Origin: Podocnemis expansa
Lineage: Eukaryota > Chordata > Testudines > Podocnemididae
Assembly: GCA_007922195.1 (NCBI GenBank)
Contig: ML682090.1
Coordinates: 2,021,612 to 2,085,611, forward strand
Reading direction: 5' to 3'
DNA: 64,000 nt
Part shown: one piece after another, positions 10,709 through 21,460 of the stretch
Layout of the letters: every line of letters begins with the position of its first letter
Position numbering within the stretch: position 1 is the first letter of the stretch
The notes under the pieces: model-generated
Told to the model about the DNA's origin: nothing
The model's database searches: none
Seen by the model: the letters and a program-made list of their open reading frames with translations, nothing else
Made by a program: the position numbers and the translations under genes

Positions 10709-11521
10709 CAGGGCTCTCTAAACTACAGCCCGCAAGCAGGGCCGGGTCTACCCATGAGCAAATAAGGCACTGGCTCAATGTGCCGCAGGTTAGGGTGGCC
10801 GGGAGGCAGCGTGGCTCGGCCCAGAAGCCAGACCCTGCACTCCCAACCCTCCCCTGAGCCAGCCACTATGCCCCCAGGGCTGGAGCAGGCCAGCCCATGG
10901 GGCAGACTCAGCTCTGTCACCCCATCTCTGGCCTGGCCCTCCCAGCCCCTAGGGCAGAACGGCCAGCCCAGGGGAGGAGCAAGAGAGCAGAGGCCAGCCT
11001 CTGAGTTGGCCTGCTCCATCCCGGGGCTGGCTGCTCCCTGCGCTGGGGGCGAGGCGAGCCAGTCCAGAGAGGAGGCCAGATTTCATGCTCCACGTCCCCC
11101 CCACCCTCAGGGCACCAAACCGAAAGCTGGCTCAGGGCACCACAGCCCCTTGAGCCGGCCCTGCCCACAGACGCCTTATATGACCCAGAAAGCAATGTCA
11201 TCTGGCCCCCAAATGAGGGAGCTGTGGCCAGGGTGGGGGAGTTTTCAAATCTCCCACCCTGAGCATGCTCAGATGTGTGGCTCAGGGCAGGAGCAGCCTG
11301 GCCAGGGGATGACTCAGGATGCCCCTGCAGCTCCAGCCAGATAAGGGGGAAAGAGGCCTGGGGGGGGGTTGGGGATCCAGTGGAGAAGGGGCTTTGGGGG
11401 GTCGAGGACCTGCTGTGAAAGGGGTCTGGGGGGCTGGCTGGTGGGTGGATCAGGAGTCTGGCCTGCTAGTAATCAACTAAAAGCAATTTGGCCCTCAGGT
11501 GAAAAAGTTTGGAAACCCATG
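10709..11521. mobile_element. hAT element splitting the CR1 (first of three)
   Basis: Ends CAGGGCTCTCTAAACT / AAGTTTGGAAACCCATG are roughly inverted. Flanks TTCTAAAC (10701-10708) and ATCTAGAT (11522-11529) are an eroded 8-bp duplication, 5 of 8 matching. A smaller hAT-like element lies inside it. Confidence 0.6.
10737..11163. mobile_element. hAT-like element nested in the preceding hAT
   Basis: Ends CAGGGCCGGGTCTACCC / GAGCCGGCCCTG are inverted; flanks CCCGCAAG and CCCACAGA agree at 5 of 8 positions. The GC-rich interior accounts for the open frames here. Confidence 0.5.
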
Positions 11522-11536
11522 ATCTAGATTCTAGAC

Positions 11537-12145
11537 CAGGTGTGGCCAAACTGTGGCTCAGGAGCCGCATGTGGCTCTTGAACAAAAAAGTGTGGCTCCC
11601 AGAAGAATGTCAGCAAATCAATTTAGGAAAGCAGCCCCCAGCCTGGGAGTTTTAAATCTCACGCCCTAAGCATGCTGGGGGGGGGGAGCCCCAGCCTGTG
11701 CCTAGCTGCCAAAGCGGACAGGTGAGGGAGCCTGGGGGTGGGGGTCAGCCCAGGGAGCCCGCGTCAGGGCCTGGGGCTTTGGGAGGGGGTTGGGGACAGT
11801 GGGGAGAAGTGGCAGCATGCTCAGGGATGGCGGGGAGAAGCAGCAGCGTGGTTAGGATTTTAAACAAACTTGCTGCTAGCTTGCAGTCTTCTACATTGAG
11901 CACCAGCTAAGTTTTTACTGTATAGGTCTAGTTTTCATGGTAACCTTAAGTAATTATTAGACTCTGATATTAGTAGGATCAATATTTGCTCTCTGTTTAT
12001 GATAAAATTAAAGTGTGCAATGAATTTTAAACTTAGCAATTTTGGAGTAGGTAAAAGTATATGGCTATATGCCTCAGTGCGGCTCTCGAAGGTTTAATAA
12101 TCAACTTGTGTGGTTCTTGAGTTCCATAAGTTTGGCCACCCCTGT
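11537..12145. mobile_element. hAT element, TGGCCAAACT family (second insertion)
   Basis: Ends CAGGTGTGGCCAAACTGTGG / AGTTTGGCCACCCCTG. Flanks TTCTAGAC (11529-11536) and ATCTAGCC (12146-12153) match at 6 of 8 positions. It shares internal sequence, such as CTCGAAGGTTTAATAATC, with the copy at 33151-33632. Confidence 0.8.
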
Positions 12146-12153
12146 ATCTAGCC

Positions 12154-13245
12154 CAGTGGTTCCCAACCAGTGTGCCAGGGCACACTGGTGTGTCGTGGGA
12201 ACACCCAAAGTGCGTCGCAAGCATGCCTGAGAACTGGAGTTAAAGTTACCTCCCTCCTCAGCCCAGCCACCTGGGCTGTGCAGGGCTGGGAAAAGGCAGG
12301 GGTTAAAGTAAGGGGGAAGGCACCGGAACACAGTTCCAGGGCCCCCTATCTTTAGGCAGGCAGCCTTCTGGCCCCCTAAAAATAGAGGAAGGCACTAGAA
12401 TGGGGAGTTCCAGGGGTCCCCCCAAAAATTGCACGAGCAGCCCAGATGCACCATTCAGGTGGCTCCACCTTCAACCTGGCTCCACCTTATGCCCAGCCAG
12501 CAGAGAGCTGCAGGAGGCTGGGAGTGTGTGAATCTCCCCCTGCAGGGTAAAGCAGCTTGTGTCAGCCAGCCAGCCTGCATACAGCCCAGGTAAGGGCTTT
12601 GGGGGGAGGCGCTGCTGGGGATTGTGTGGGGCAGGTGTGTGTGTGTAGCAGAGGGTGTGTGGCTGGGGCTGTGAGGTGGCTGGTTGCTTGGGGGGGTGTG
12701 GGTGACTGTGGAGGGGTGTAGCTGGGGGCTGGAGGGTCCATCACAGTCAGAAGGGGGCTGGAGGAGGGGAGGACAGGACCCACTGGGGTGGGAGGGAGCA
12801 GCAGTGGGGTGAGGATTTGCCCTGGGTGGCAGGGAGCCGCTGTGGAGAAGAGGGAAGTGGATGTTGTGCCATGCTCCCCTGCCCTACCTTCCCACTCCCC
12901 AGGTTCCCCTCTCTCCCCCCACAAAGCCACTCTTGTTCTCCCTTTCTCTCTCTTCTCCTGCCACCCTTGTGCTGTTCCCCACATGGCTGCCCTTGTCCTC
13001 TTTTACCACCCCTGCCCTGGTCTCCAGACCCACTCCTGCCACTGCACATGACTCCTGGCCTCCGCTGTTTTGCCAGCCCTACTACCCCACATAGCAGCAC
13101 TTCCGAAACACTGTGCCATGGTTCATGAATATTCATAAGTAATTTAAGTTATTTGAATATTCATAAGTTTTTTAATAGTGGGGTGCCTCGAAAAATTTGA
13201 AGGTCTCAAGGTGTGCCACGGCAGAGAAAAGGTTGAAAACCACTG
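12154..13245. mobile_element. hAT element, CAGTGGTTCCCAACC family (third insertion)
   Basis: 1092 bases with ends CAGTGGTTCCCAACC / GGTTGAAAACCACTG and a perfect 8-bp duplication ATCTAGCC at 12146-12153 and 13246-13253. The interior is the reverse-oriented counterpart of 8053-9199. No transposase is seen. Confidence 0.9.
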
Positions 13246-13253
13246 ATCTAGCC

Positions 13254-14075
13254 CATTCCTGGCAGGTGTTTGTCTAACCTGTGCTGAAAAATCTCCAGTG
13301 ATGGAGATTCCACAACTTCCCTATGCAGTTCATACCAGAGCCTATTTATTCCAACTGCCCTGATAGCTAGGAAGTTTTTCCTAATGCCCAACCTAACCCT
13401 CCCTTTCTGCAGTCTAAGCCCATTGCTTTTTGTCCTATCCTCAGAGGTTAACGAGAACAACTTTCTCCCTTCTCCCTGTTCTCATGGCCCTCCCTCAGTC
13501 TTCTCATCTCCAGTCTAAACAAACTCCTTATTTTTAGTCTCCCCTCAGAAGCTGTGTTTTCTAGACTTTTAATAAGTTTTCTTGCTCTTCTCTGGACTCT
13601 TTCCAATTTGTTAACATCTTTCCTTAAACATGGTTTCCAGAACTAGACGCAATATTCCAACTGAGGCATGGAGCAGAGCAGAAAAATTACTTTTGCTGGC
13701 TTGCTTATAACACTCCTGCATCCCAGAATGAGGTTTGCTTTTCTTGCAGCAGCCTCACGCTCATGTACGGTGCGTGATCCATTCTGACTCGCAGATCCCT
13801 TTCCATAGCCCTTCTTCCTGAGCAGTCATTTCTCACTGAGTATGTGCGCATCTAATTTTTCCTTCCTATGTGGTGTACTTTGCATTTGTCCTTACACAAT
13901 TTCATCCTATTTACTTCAGACCATTTCTTCAATTCATCAAGCTCATTTTGCATTTTAATCCTAGTCTTCTCCAAAGCATTCCCAGCTTGGTATCATCCAC
14001 ACACAGAAGTATACTCTGTGTGCTGTTCACTAAATCACTGATGAAGCTATTGAGCAGAGCTGATCTCTGCAGACT
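13254..14075 (-). mobile_element. CR1 LINE, right part of the split copy
   Basis: Continues the CR1 begun at 10620. The reverse complement reads the C-terminal end of CR1 pol and 3' region: the frame at 13460-13248 has LGIRKNFLAIRAVGIN and a REVVESPSLE stretch, as in CR1 ORF2 tails, with further ORF2-side sequence to about 14075. It is truncated on its 5' side, as is usual for CR1. Confidence 0.9.
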
Positions 14076-14439
14076 TTAGAAGTAGGTTTAAAGCCTCCAA
14101 CAGCAATTCTCCTAATGATGAAGGAGAGAAAAAGGGGAATGAGTGGCTTGCTGGGTTAAATTTGAGGTCTCCTCCTTTGTGAGAGTGGAAAGATCTTTAT
14201 CTTAGCTGGGCTGCAGCTTCTGTAAGCCTCTGTCCAGGGTGTTATGTGTGTCTCTGTCTCCCACGTCCCTAAACCAAGGGAGCGATTCACACAGCCCTTG
14301 AAGGGAACCTGCAAGAGCTTTGTTCTGGCTGGCATCATGGTCGCATGGTACATTGAGCATGAGGAAGAGCCACAGGGTTTGGGAAGTGGAGTCTCATACT
14401 GTTCTGCCTCCCCAGGGGGCAGGGTTAAAGCCCACTCAC

Positions 14440-14563
14440 CTCTAGCAGGTAGTTGGAAGTCATACAGTGCCATGATCAGCATCCATGCCCAGATGTAGTT
14501 GGTGAACCAGGGGAAGTTGATCAGAATGATGGTGGCCACATGGGTGATCTGCTCTTTGACATC
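14440..14563 (-). CDS. candidate single exon of an unidentified membrane protein
   Basis: On the minus strand a pyrimidine-rich tract ending CTTCCTGGCAG leads into a 124-base open stretch that stops at a strong donor, GAG|GTGAGT. The 41-residue reading starts DVKEQITHVATIILINF and includes WFTNYIWAWMLIMALYDF, which looks like a transmembrane segment followed by a short polar end. I do not recognise the family. Both splice signals, uniform frame and membrane-type composition argue for a real exon of a gene pointing away from ITGA10. I could not find partner exons between 14563 and 16300 or down to 14080, where a CR1 begins. It could also be a relic or retained piece of a lost gene. Confidence 0.5.
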
Positions 14564-14564
14564 C

Positions 14565-16084
14565 TGCCAGGAAGTGGAGGGAGGGAGCTCTCAGCTTTGG
14601 CACTTGGTCCTGTAGCTCAAGGTGAATGGCCTTGGGTCAATCCATAGCCATCATGAAGATGGTGGTTGCTGCTCTTCTAGTTGTAGCCACCACCATGGCA
14701 GGCATGCTAGGGGGTGAAGAGGTTACAGATGCTATATGTAGACAAGGTGCCAGGCCCTCTGTTGAGATCTAGCAGGCACTAGCAAGGACTGTGGCAGTGC
14801 ATCCCAGAGTGTCTATTTCTCCTGGATGAACCCTTTGGTTGGCCAAGCCTGGCAGCCAATGGCCCATGTGTAATGAGTCTCTCCAGTTGACTACACTACA
14901 TAAGATACCATTGCTGCATCAGCCACTCCCCTTGTCTTGGCGGCTTCATTCACTGAGTGGGCCATTTTGGGGACTGGCCTCCTGTCTGGCACCCATGCTC
15001 TCCATGGTGCTAGACTGAGAGAACCTGGTCCTGCACTGGACAGAGGTCTTTAAGTTTCAGTTGGAGGAGGATTTGCTTTTGCATATGACCTGAACTGTGG
15101 TCACAAGCATCCTCAGCTAGCCATGAGTAGCAGGGCCTGATCAAGAATTCTTGGTGGAAATCAGTGAAAAGTGACTCCTAAAGGATCATGTCCTGGAGGC
15201 ACAGAGCCCAGCATCTCCTTCTGGCCCATGGTTAGACCCACATTAGCCCCTTCCTCAGAGTCCGGGGGCCTAGCTAGCAATTATGAAATGTTAAGTGCTC
15301 CAGCTGGCTGCTCCCTGCATCAGTGTGAATACTCTTGGCACAGTCTTTGTTGCACCCATGAATTGCTGGCACTGACTGTGTGCAAGGGATGGTAAGCAGA
15401 AAAACAGTGGGCTGGACAAAGACTGAATTCCATCCTAGTCTTCCCCAGTAGCAAATTTGCTAAGGGATAGGGGTGTGGAAATATGAGATATTCTCTAGAA
15501 TGTACTGCCCACAATGCACGCTGGTAAATATCAAAAGGAGGCTAATGAGTCATGGTGAGGCAGGGGGAGAACTTCAGTGTTACTTTGAAAGGGTGCAAAC
15601 TGGGAAGATTACACAGAAATGTAGAAGAAAGGGTTAACAAGCATGCCAAAAGGATAACAATGTGTAAAAGAGCAGCAGTGGTTATTCAGATATTCCTTTA
15701 GGGTACAAAAAGATGCAAGAATGGGTGTGTGGAGGGGGGACAACCCTCCCTCCCAGTTCCTAAGTTTTTACATGTTTCTGCACACTCTGTCCTGGTCCTG
15801 AGTGTAAAAATACAGAAATGGGACTTTTTTTCTAGTCCATGTTTTTGGAATGGTGTGCAAATACCCAGAATTATGTTACTAGTCCATTTTTGTAATTTTT
15901 TTGCACCTGTGTGGTCAAGGCTGAAATGAACAAAAATACAAGACTGGGCTGGGGAAGAGTTTTTCTCTTTGCTTGCTTTCCACCAGTACTTTGTGCAAAT
16001 AGGCTTGGTGAAAACAGTGCCCCAAAAAGCAGTGCTAGAGAACTGGGCTTTTCCCAGCTAGCTCCCAATGTCTGTTGCATGGGT
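14565..16084. other. no gene seen between the orphan exon and the ITGA10 promoter
   Basis: Unique-looking sequence. I searched both strands for splice-flanked frames that could join the exon at 14440-14563 and found none that I can support. Confidence 0.4.
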
Positions 16085-16339
16085 GGTTTTTAGTTTGCTA
16101 TTTTCCCCCCTCTTTATTGTTTCTGTGTTTTGGCTTTTTTTTTCCCCCTCAAAAAAAATCCCAACTCTGCAATTTATTTTTAGCAGCCAATTGAAATGTC
16201 TGGGAGATGAAGGAGGAAAAATATGAGTAGCGTGTAATAAAGCAGCAGAAGACAGAGTAACCTTTGAGGCAGAGGGAGTGAACAGCACTTGTATACGCTT
16301 ACACTATGCCCAGTCTGGATCCTAGCACTCCTGGAGCAC
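16085..16339 (+). promoter_or_regulatory. probable ITGA10 promoter / 5' UTR
   Basis: Sequence directly upstream of the first in-frame ATG. A CCAAT box lies at 16187-16191 and there is no convincing TATA box at a standard distance; T- and A-rich runs precede it. There is no CpG island. Because the start of transcription cannot be seen, the split between promoter and 5' UTR is inferred from position only. Confidence 0.35.
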
Positions 16340-16366
16340 ATGCTCTGGCCAGACTCTGACTGTACC

Positions 16367-16418
16367 ATGGGGCCATCCTGCCGTCTCTGTGTGCTCTGCA
16401 TTCTGCTGCTGCTCAGAG
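16367..16418 (+). CDS. ITGA10: ITGA10 exon 1: signal peptide of integrin alpha-10
   Basis: First coding exon of integrin alpha-10, a type I membrane protein that pairs with integrin beta-1 as a collagen receptor, mainly in cartilage. It encodes residues 1-17 plus the first base of codon 18: a short polar start, then a hydrophobic run (LCVLCILLLL) typical of a secretion signal. It ends at a GAG|GTAAAA donor in phase 1, which joins exon 2 to read RGLCRSFNID. I chose the ATG at 16367 because it places FN at residues 23-24, the same distance as I recall for human alpha-10. An in-frame ATG at 16340 would add nine residues before the hydrophobic core. The exon is short, so identity rests on phase, spacing and signal-peptide character. 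Confidence 0.82.
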
Positions 16419-17154
16419 GTAAAAGAGTCTGTTTCTCAATTTCTTTATATAAAAGGGGAGGGGAGGAAAAAAATCAATGGTACTGTTAAATCTAGGATTG
16501 ATCTGAGTATTATTTTCTTAGTCACCAATGGGCATTGGCTGTCCAGCTGCCTGCCTTCCCAGGAGAAGGCTAACGCCATGTCTTGGACTGCCTCTCCATT
16601 TTTAATTGGCACCCACATTAGTAAAAAGAGGTGCAGGTGAAATTAACTCTTAGAGCCCTTGGCTTGAACCCCTGGGTAGCCTTGTGCCACATCTGAAAAG
16701 AATGTGGACTTAGAGGAGTTAAAAGTGGGCTGGAGTTTAAATGCTGCTCTAGTTTTTCTATTGCATTGCTGTGGCGCTGGAGGAGAGCTCAGAGTTTTTG
16801 TGGGTAGCAGCTGAGAAGGGAATAACGTGTCTCTCCAAGTGCCAGGGGAGAATTGCAAAGGCTCTGATATTCACTGTGCGCATGCTGTACTTTGAATGCA
16901 GAAGTTGTTGAGTGGGCAACCTATAGGAATTCGGAAACTGGCACCTGGTGCCTATTTTTGTATCCTACAGACCATGAATTGCTGGTCTGCGTAAATCTTC
17001 TGAGCAAATGTGCCACAATTCTAATGTGTCTGCTGTTAATGAATCCCTGATTGGGATGAAGTAAAATGAGAGCCCCCACTGCATGCTAAGGCGTTTACTG
17101 TGCAGTCTCCGCTTGAGGGGTCGCAAATGGGTGTCAGGGGCTGAGACCACCCAG

Positions 17155-17240
17155 CCCTTCCCATATTGCTACGTGTGAACAGGGGTTGGACTAGATGACT
17201 TTCTGAAGTCCCTTTTCCCACTCTAATCTTCTATGATTCT
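17155..17240 (+). mobile_element. CR1 LINE 3' end
   Basis: GGGTTGGACTAGATGACTTTC..., then CCCTTTTCCCACTCTAATC and TTCTATGATTCT, the plus-strand 3' terminus of CR1. Confidence 0.8.
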
Positions 17241-17969
17241 CCGGGAGAGGACGCCTGGTTCAGTCCAGGGTGCAAATATGGGGACTGGGGTTCCATGTTT
17301 GATGAAAAGCATGGACTATTTGTTCCAGAATGAAGCTTTGCCATAGATGCTATTGTTAGGGGCGTGCTGATGGCAGCCTCCCTCCTGGAAAATGCCCCAC
17401 CATTGTGCTTCCTGGTGTAACTTCACAGCAAGTAGCAATGGTAGGACAGAATGCAGTGCCAGACTCTGATAAAAGTGGGTTCACACACCACTTGGTGGCT
17501 AACATGCCACTGTCCTGTGGACACTGGCAGTATCAAGACCTCTGGAGAAGTGCCCATTTTACTCCATGGTTGTACAGTGCCTAGCACAACTGGGTCCAAA
17601 AACCAGCTGGTGCCACCTGGGGCTGGTGCCCTATAAAAAAAACTGTGCTTGTGCTTTCACTTCCCCTAAAGCACTAGTGTATTTGGGGCCTGAGACAGCA
17701 CAGAGCTCAGCATCTCTACATCAGTATAGAAACAGCACTCAGGAGTGCATCTACTGATAGGTTTTGTACAACCAGCCCAACTTGTTGCAGTACACCTGGG
17801 TTCAGCTCTGTGGAGGACCGCTGGAAACAATGGCAGAAGGATTGTGATGCTCTAATTCTTTGCTGCAGCAGATCAGAGGTGTGCAGCTCCGTCAGAAATG
17901 GAACTTGCTGCAGCTGATGTTAGCACCTCCAATTCTCCTCTGTTACCTTGGTATAAACCCAGCTTGTTT

Positions 17970-18085
17970 GAATGGCAGCAGGCCTGGTGGATAAGACATT
18001 GGCCAGGGAGTCAGGAAACCTACATTCTGGTCTTGGCTTGACCGCTGGCCTTCAGCAAGCCATCTTCTTCACTTCGAGTTAGGCT
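17970..18085 (+). mobile_element. tRNA-derived SINE (MIR-like)
   Basis: GGTGGATAAGACATTGGCC and GGGAGTCAGGAAACCTAC, followed by CTGGTCTTGGCTTGACC, give A-box- and B-box-like blocks in the order of MIR-type SINEs. Confidence 0.6.
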
Positions 18086-19119
18086 GGGAATTAGGAGAGG
18101 GCACTGTGTTGCAGCCACTGTGCAGGCCCAGCACAATGAGGGACCCACTGAGACTGAGTGGAAAGGGATCTTGAACACAGGGTGCTTCCTGGTCCCTCAT
18201 GCTTCATGGTGCCTTGCAGACAGGCTTATAAGCCTGAATGAACTCAGCTGAAGCAAATAGGTCAGAAGTCAGGGGTAGGGAAGGTATAAACCGCCAGGGA
18301 ACAAGGTAGACTTGTATATGTCAGTTGCTGCTCCTGAGCAAGGATGGCGCTAGGGTCAGTCATTCACTATGCGTGGTGCAGCCCTGCCTTCTGAAGAAGA
18401 CTAAATGGGGAAGTCTGTATTCTTTGTTTTACGGTTCCAAAAAGACGCTCAGCTGACCTGTGAATTCTGGGTGCGGACACAGAGACAGCCTCTGGACTTA
18501 CAATCTAGAAAGGCCACAAGGAGGAGGGGGAGGACGCCTGCCATTACCCCTCTCCTATGGAAGAGGGAAACTGAGGCCTAGACACGGAGTAAGTGGCCTC
18601 ACATCACACCAGACTCTGCAGCAGAACCAATTTAACAACAAGGTCAGCTTTCCTCTCCTCTTCCAAGCTCTGATTGCTCTGCTTTCTACAGGCTGCTCAT
18701 GGTCTGCGGGAGAGTGCTGTGTGTTGGACATTGTAGAGGAAAAGCAAGTCACAGACATGCAGGCATGACTGGCTTTGCAAAGTGCAGACTCCATGTTTGC
18801 CCTGCAAGCCCCTTTCAGACCCATTTGGAGCCTGCTGTCACTGGGTGTGGGGCAAAAGGCCCAGTCCTCAAAACGGAGCACGTGTTTAGAATGTGAGGAG
18901 CTGGCATTTTTATTTCCAGAGTGACCAACGTGTCAAGGATTAAAGAACCAGGTCAGAGCTTTGTTGGATGCTCTCCGATTCTTAGGTTCTGCTGGCATTG
19001 GGTGAGGGACATTCACTGAGAACTTGCATATCTGTGCTGGCCACAATCAGAGGTCGGCGAACTAGACAACTGGTAACTAAAGCACGGGGCAGGAATATCG
19101 GCCTCCTGAGTTCTGGCTT

Positions 19120-19330
19120 GGTTTTGAGTGGGGAGTGGGGTCCCAATCATTACAGCAAATTGAGGCAGGAAGGCAGAAATGCTGGATTCTGTGGTTGGTT
19201 CTGGAAGGGAGTGGGGTCTAGTGGTTAGAGTATGTGGGGGCTGATGGGAAATGAGATTCCTGGCCTCTTTTCCCAGCTCTTCCCCTGACTCACCGAGTAG
19301 CTGTTGCTGAGTCATTTCTTCCCTGGCAAT
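19120..19330 (+). mobile_element. SINE-like fragment
   Basis: GGAGTGGGGTCTAGTGGTTA followed by GAGATTCCTGGCCTC and CTGTTGCTGAGTCATTTC, the tRNA-head sequence seen at 6500-6735 plus a SINE body. Confidence 0.5.
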
Positions 19331-20399
19331 AGGCCTTGTCTGGGACAGCGATGCCCACCTGGCCAACAGCCAGAGGAAGACGCTATGTGGGTACAACGTG
19401 CTTGTGACCATTGACATGAGGGGAATTCCAGACCTTTGGGAGCTGGCGGCCCAGGTTGGGCAGGGGAGGACAGGGAGCCCAGAAATTATAGAAGCCCGGG
19501 GGTGAGGACTGGGCATCCTGGGGCATATGATCAGGGCCTCTTGTCCCAACACACCTCTGATGCTGCCCAGGCAAACCGCTGAGGTTCCTTAACCTCTTGG
19601 CTGAGGACAGACAGTGCTTCCTACGTGCAGTTCTCCCAGCAGCCCCCAGACTTCTGTGTTTTTCATTACCTGCTTCTACTGCAGCTGGCCTCCCCATGCC
19701 CTGTGATGACTGCCTCCCCACCCTGCACTGGGAAGCGGAGGAGGTGAGGAGGGTCATGTTTCAAAGTGAACATCCAGCTCACACACCCCTGCACACCATG
19801 CACATTCAACAACTCCTTGGCCCAAAGCCCAGCCCTTCCTGAGCGGGACACGAATCAGTGAAGCCCACAGGGGCTGCAGATCTGTGGAAACAAGGCTGGC
19901 ATGTAACCCAGTGGCTAGTGGAGGATGATCTGTTGTGAACTCTTTGCCCTCCATCTGCAGCCAGCCGCTGCCTTGTGGAATTGGATGGGGCAAATGAGGT
20001 AGCAAGAGGGGCAACGACTTGTTCCACATGCCCCTGAATTATGGTGGTTGATCTGGGATTAGGCCCCAGGACTCCTGGGCCACGAGTCCGGATTCGCTAG
20101 CAATTGCTCTGACCACTGGAGGCACTCAGACCTGAGTTGATATTTCAGAAGTTCCTAACAGTGCCCACGCTGTTCTGCCACTGATGGTGGCTCTTCAGAT
20201 GAGCCTTTTGCATCAGTTCCACCATGGACAGAGATGCTGGAACAAAGTGATTGCTTCCTAAAGCTTTGAGTCCCAGGCTCAGATGTTTTCTGCCCAGAGT
20301 TTGGAAGGATTCTCAACCATGCAATGGCTTTGCTGCTGGCAAGAAATATACCATCTTTTAAAAACAGCTGGTACGTATGAGGTTTGAAGGTAACATGTT

Positions 20400-21460
20400 T
20401 TACTTGGTTTGGAAGGAGTCTAGGGGCGATTCAGAATTACAGGGCAGTAAGCTACACATCTCTGGCTAGGAAACTGATTGGCTCAATTTCAAAGAATAGA
20501 CTCCTTGAAGAGCATGGAATGACCAGGTCTGTCCAGCATGCAAAGGAAAAACATGTGTCATTAATCTGTTAGACTGTTTTTCAACCTCTCGGTCAAGTAG
20601 ATAAAGGAGAATGGGGTGCACAGCTCCAAAGACTTGTGACTAAAAGTAATCCAAGAGACTAAAGTCATCACAGGGTGAGAGGAGAAGTTTTGAAATGGAT
20701 CAAAAACAGGCTGGAAGACAAGAAGTGGGCTAGGAATAAATGACAAATTTTAATCATGGCAAAAAGTTTACACAGTGTCCTGGCTCCGTCTGAAGTCCGG
20801 GATTGAATATGTTAGTGGATCTGTAAGAGGAGGATGAGATGTGAGGAAGAAAAATCTTGCAGATGACAGTTTATGTTGGAGGCAAGGTGGGTGAGGTAGT
20901 ATCTTCCATGGGAATAACTCCTGTGGCGAAAGAGACCAGCTTTTGAGCTACACAGAACTCTTCCTCAGACCTCCAAAATCTCTCATGTTAAGAAACTGGA
21001 AAGACTAGAGTCGTTACCTTAAAAAGGAGATGGATAAGTGGGGACAAAAGTCTATCAAATAACACATCAAAGTGCTTGATCTGCTTTCTGTAGACTCTGT
21101 TCTTCCTAGCTTGTGGAACAAGAGGACAGTCACTGGAACGTTTTCAAACGCAAACCCCTAAAGGTGTGATTAGACTGCAGAACTCATTGCCACAGGATGT
21201 TGTCAGGGGTAGGGACTTTAGGAGAATCAAACAGGGATTGGACGCTTATATGGATAACAAGAACTGTTGCTGTGACTGATATTAACAAATAGCGGGATGG
21301 GATTTTAAATCTCATGCACCAGGGCTTCTGACATCAGATTGTCTCATGTTTGCCTTCTGTGGGGGTCTTGTACCTTCCTGAGAAGCAGCATGTTGCTGCC
21401 AAAGACAGGAGGAGTTAGAACTTGGGGCTGATTGAGTCTGCCAGTTCCTCTGGTCTTTCA
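20400..21460 (+). mobile_element. decayed CR1-like LINE, ORF2 to 3' region
   Basis: Reverse transcriptase remnant NYRAVSYTSLARKLIG (20435-20490), then a block containing TGAAATGGATCAAAAACAGG, and from about 21120 the CR1 3' part (GTGGAAC, CATTGCCACAGGATGTTG). Another repeat interrupts it at about 20890-21090 (GGGTGAGGTAGTATCTTCC..., AGACCAGCTTTTGAGC). Confidence 0.65.

Noticed and set aside
16200..16240. TATA-like ATATGAG or TAATAAAG as ITGA10 core promoter
   Set aside because: Weak matches in AT-rich sequence; no start site can be placed from sequence alone.
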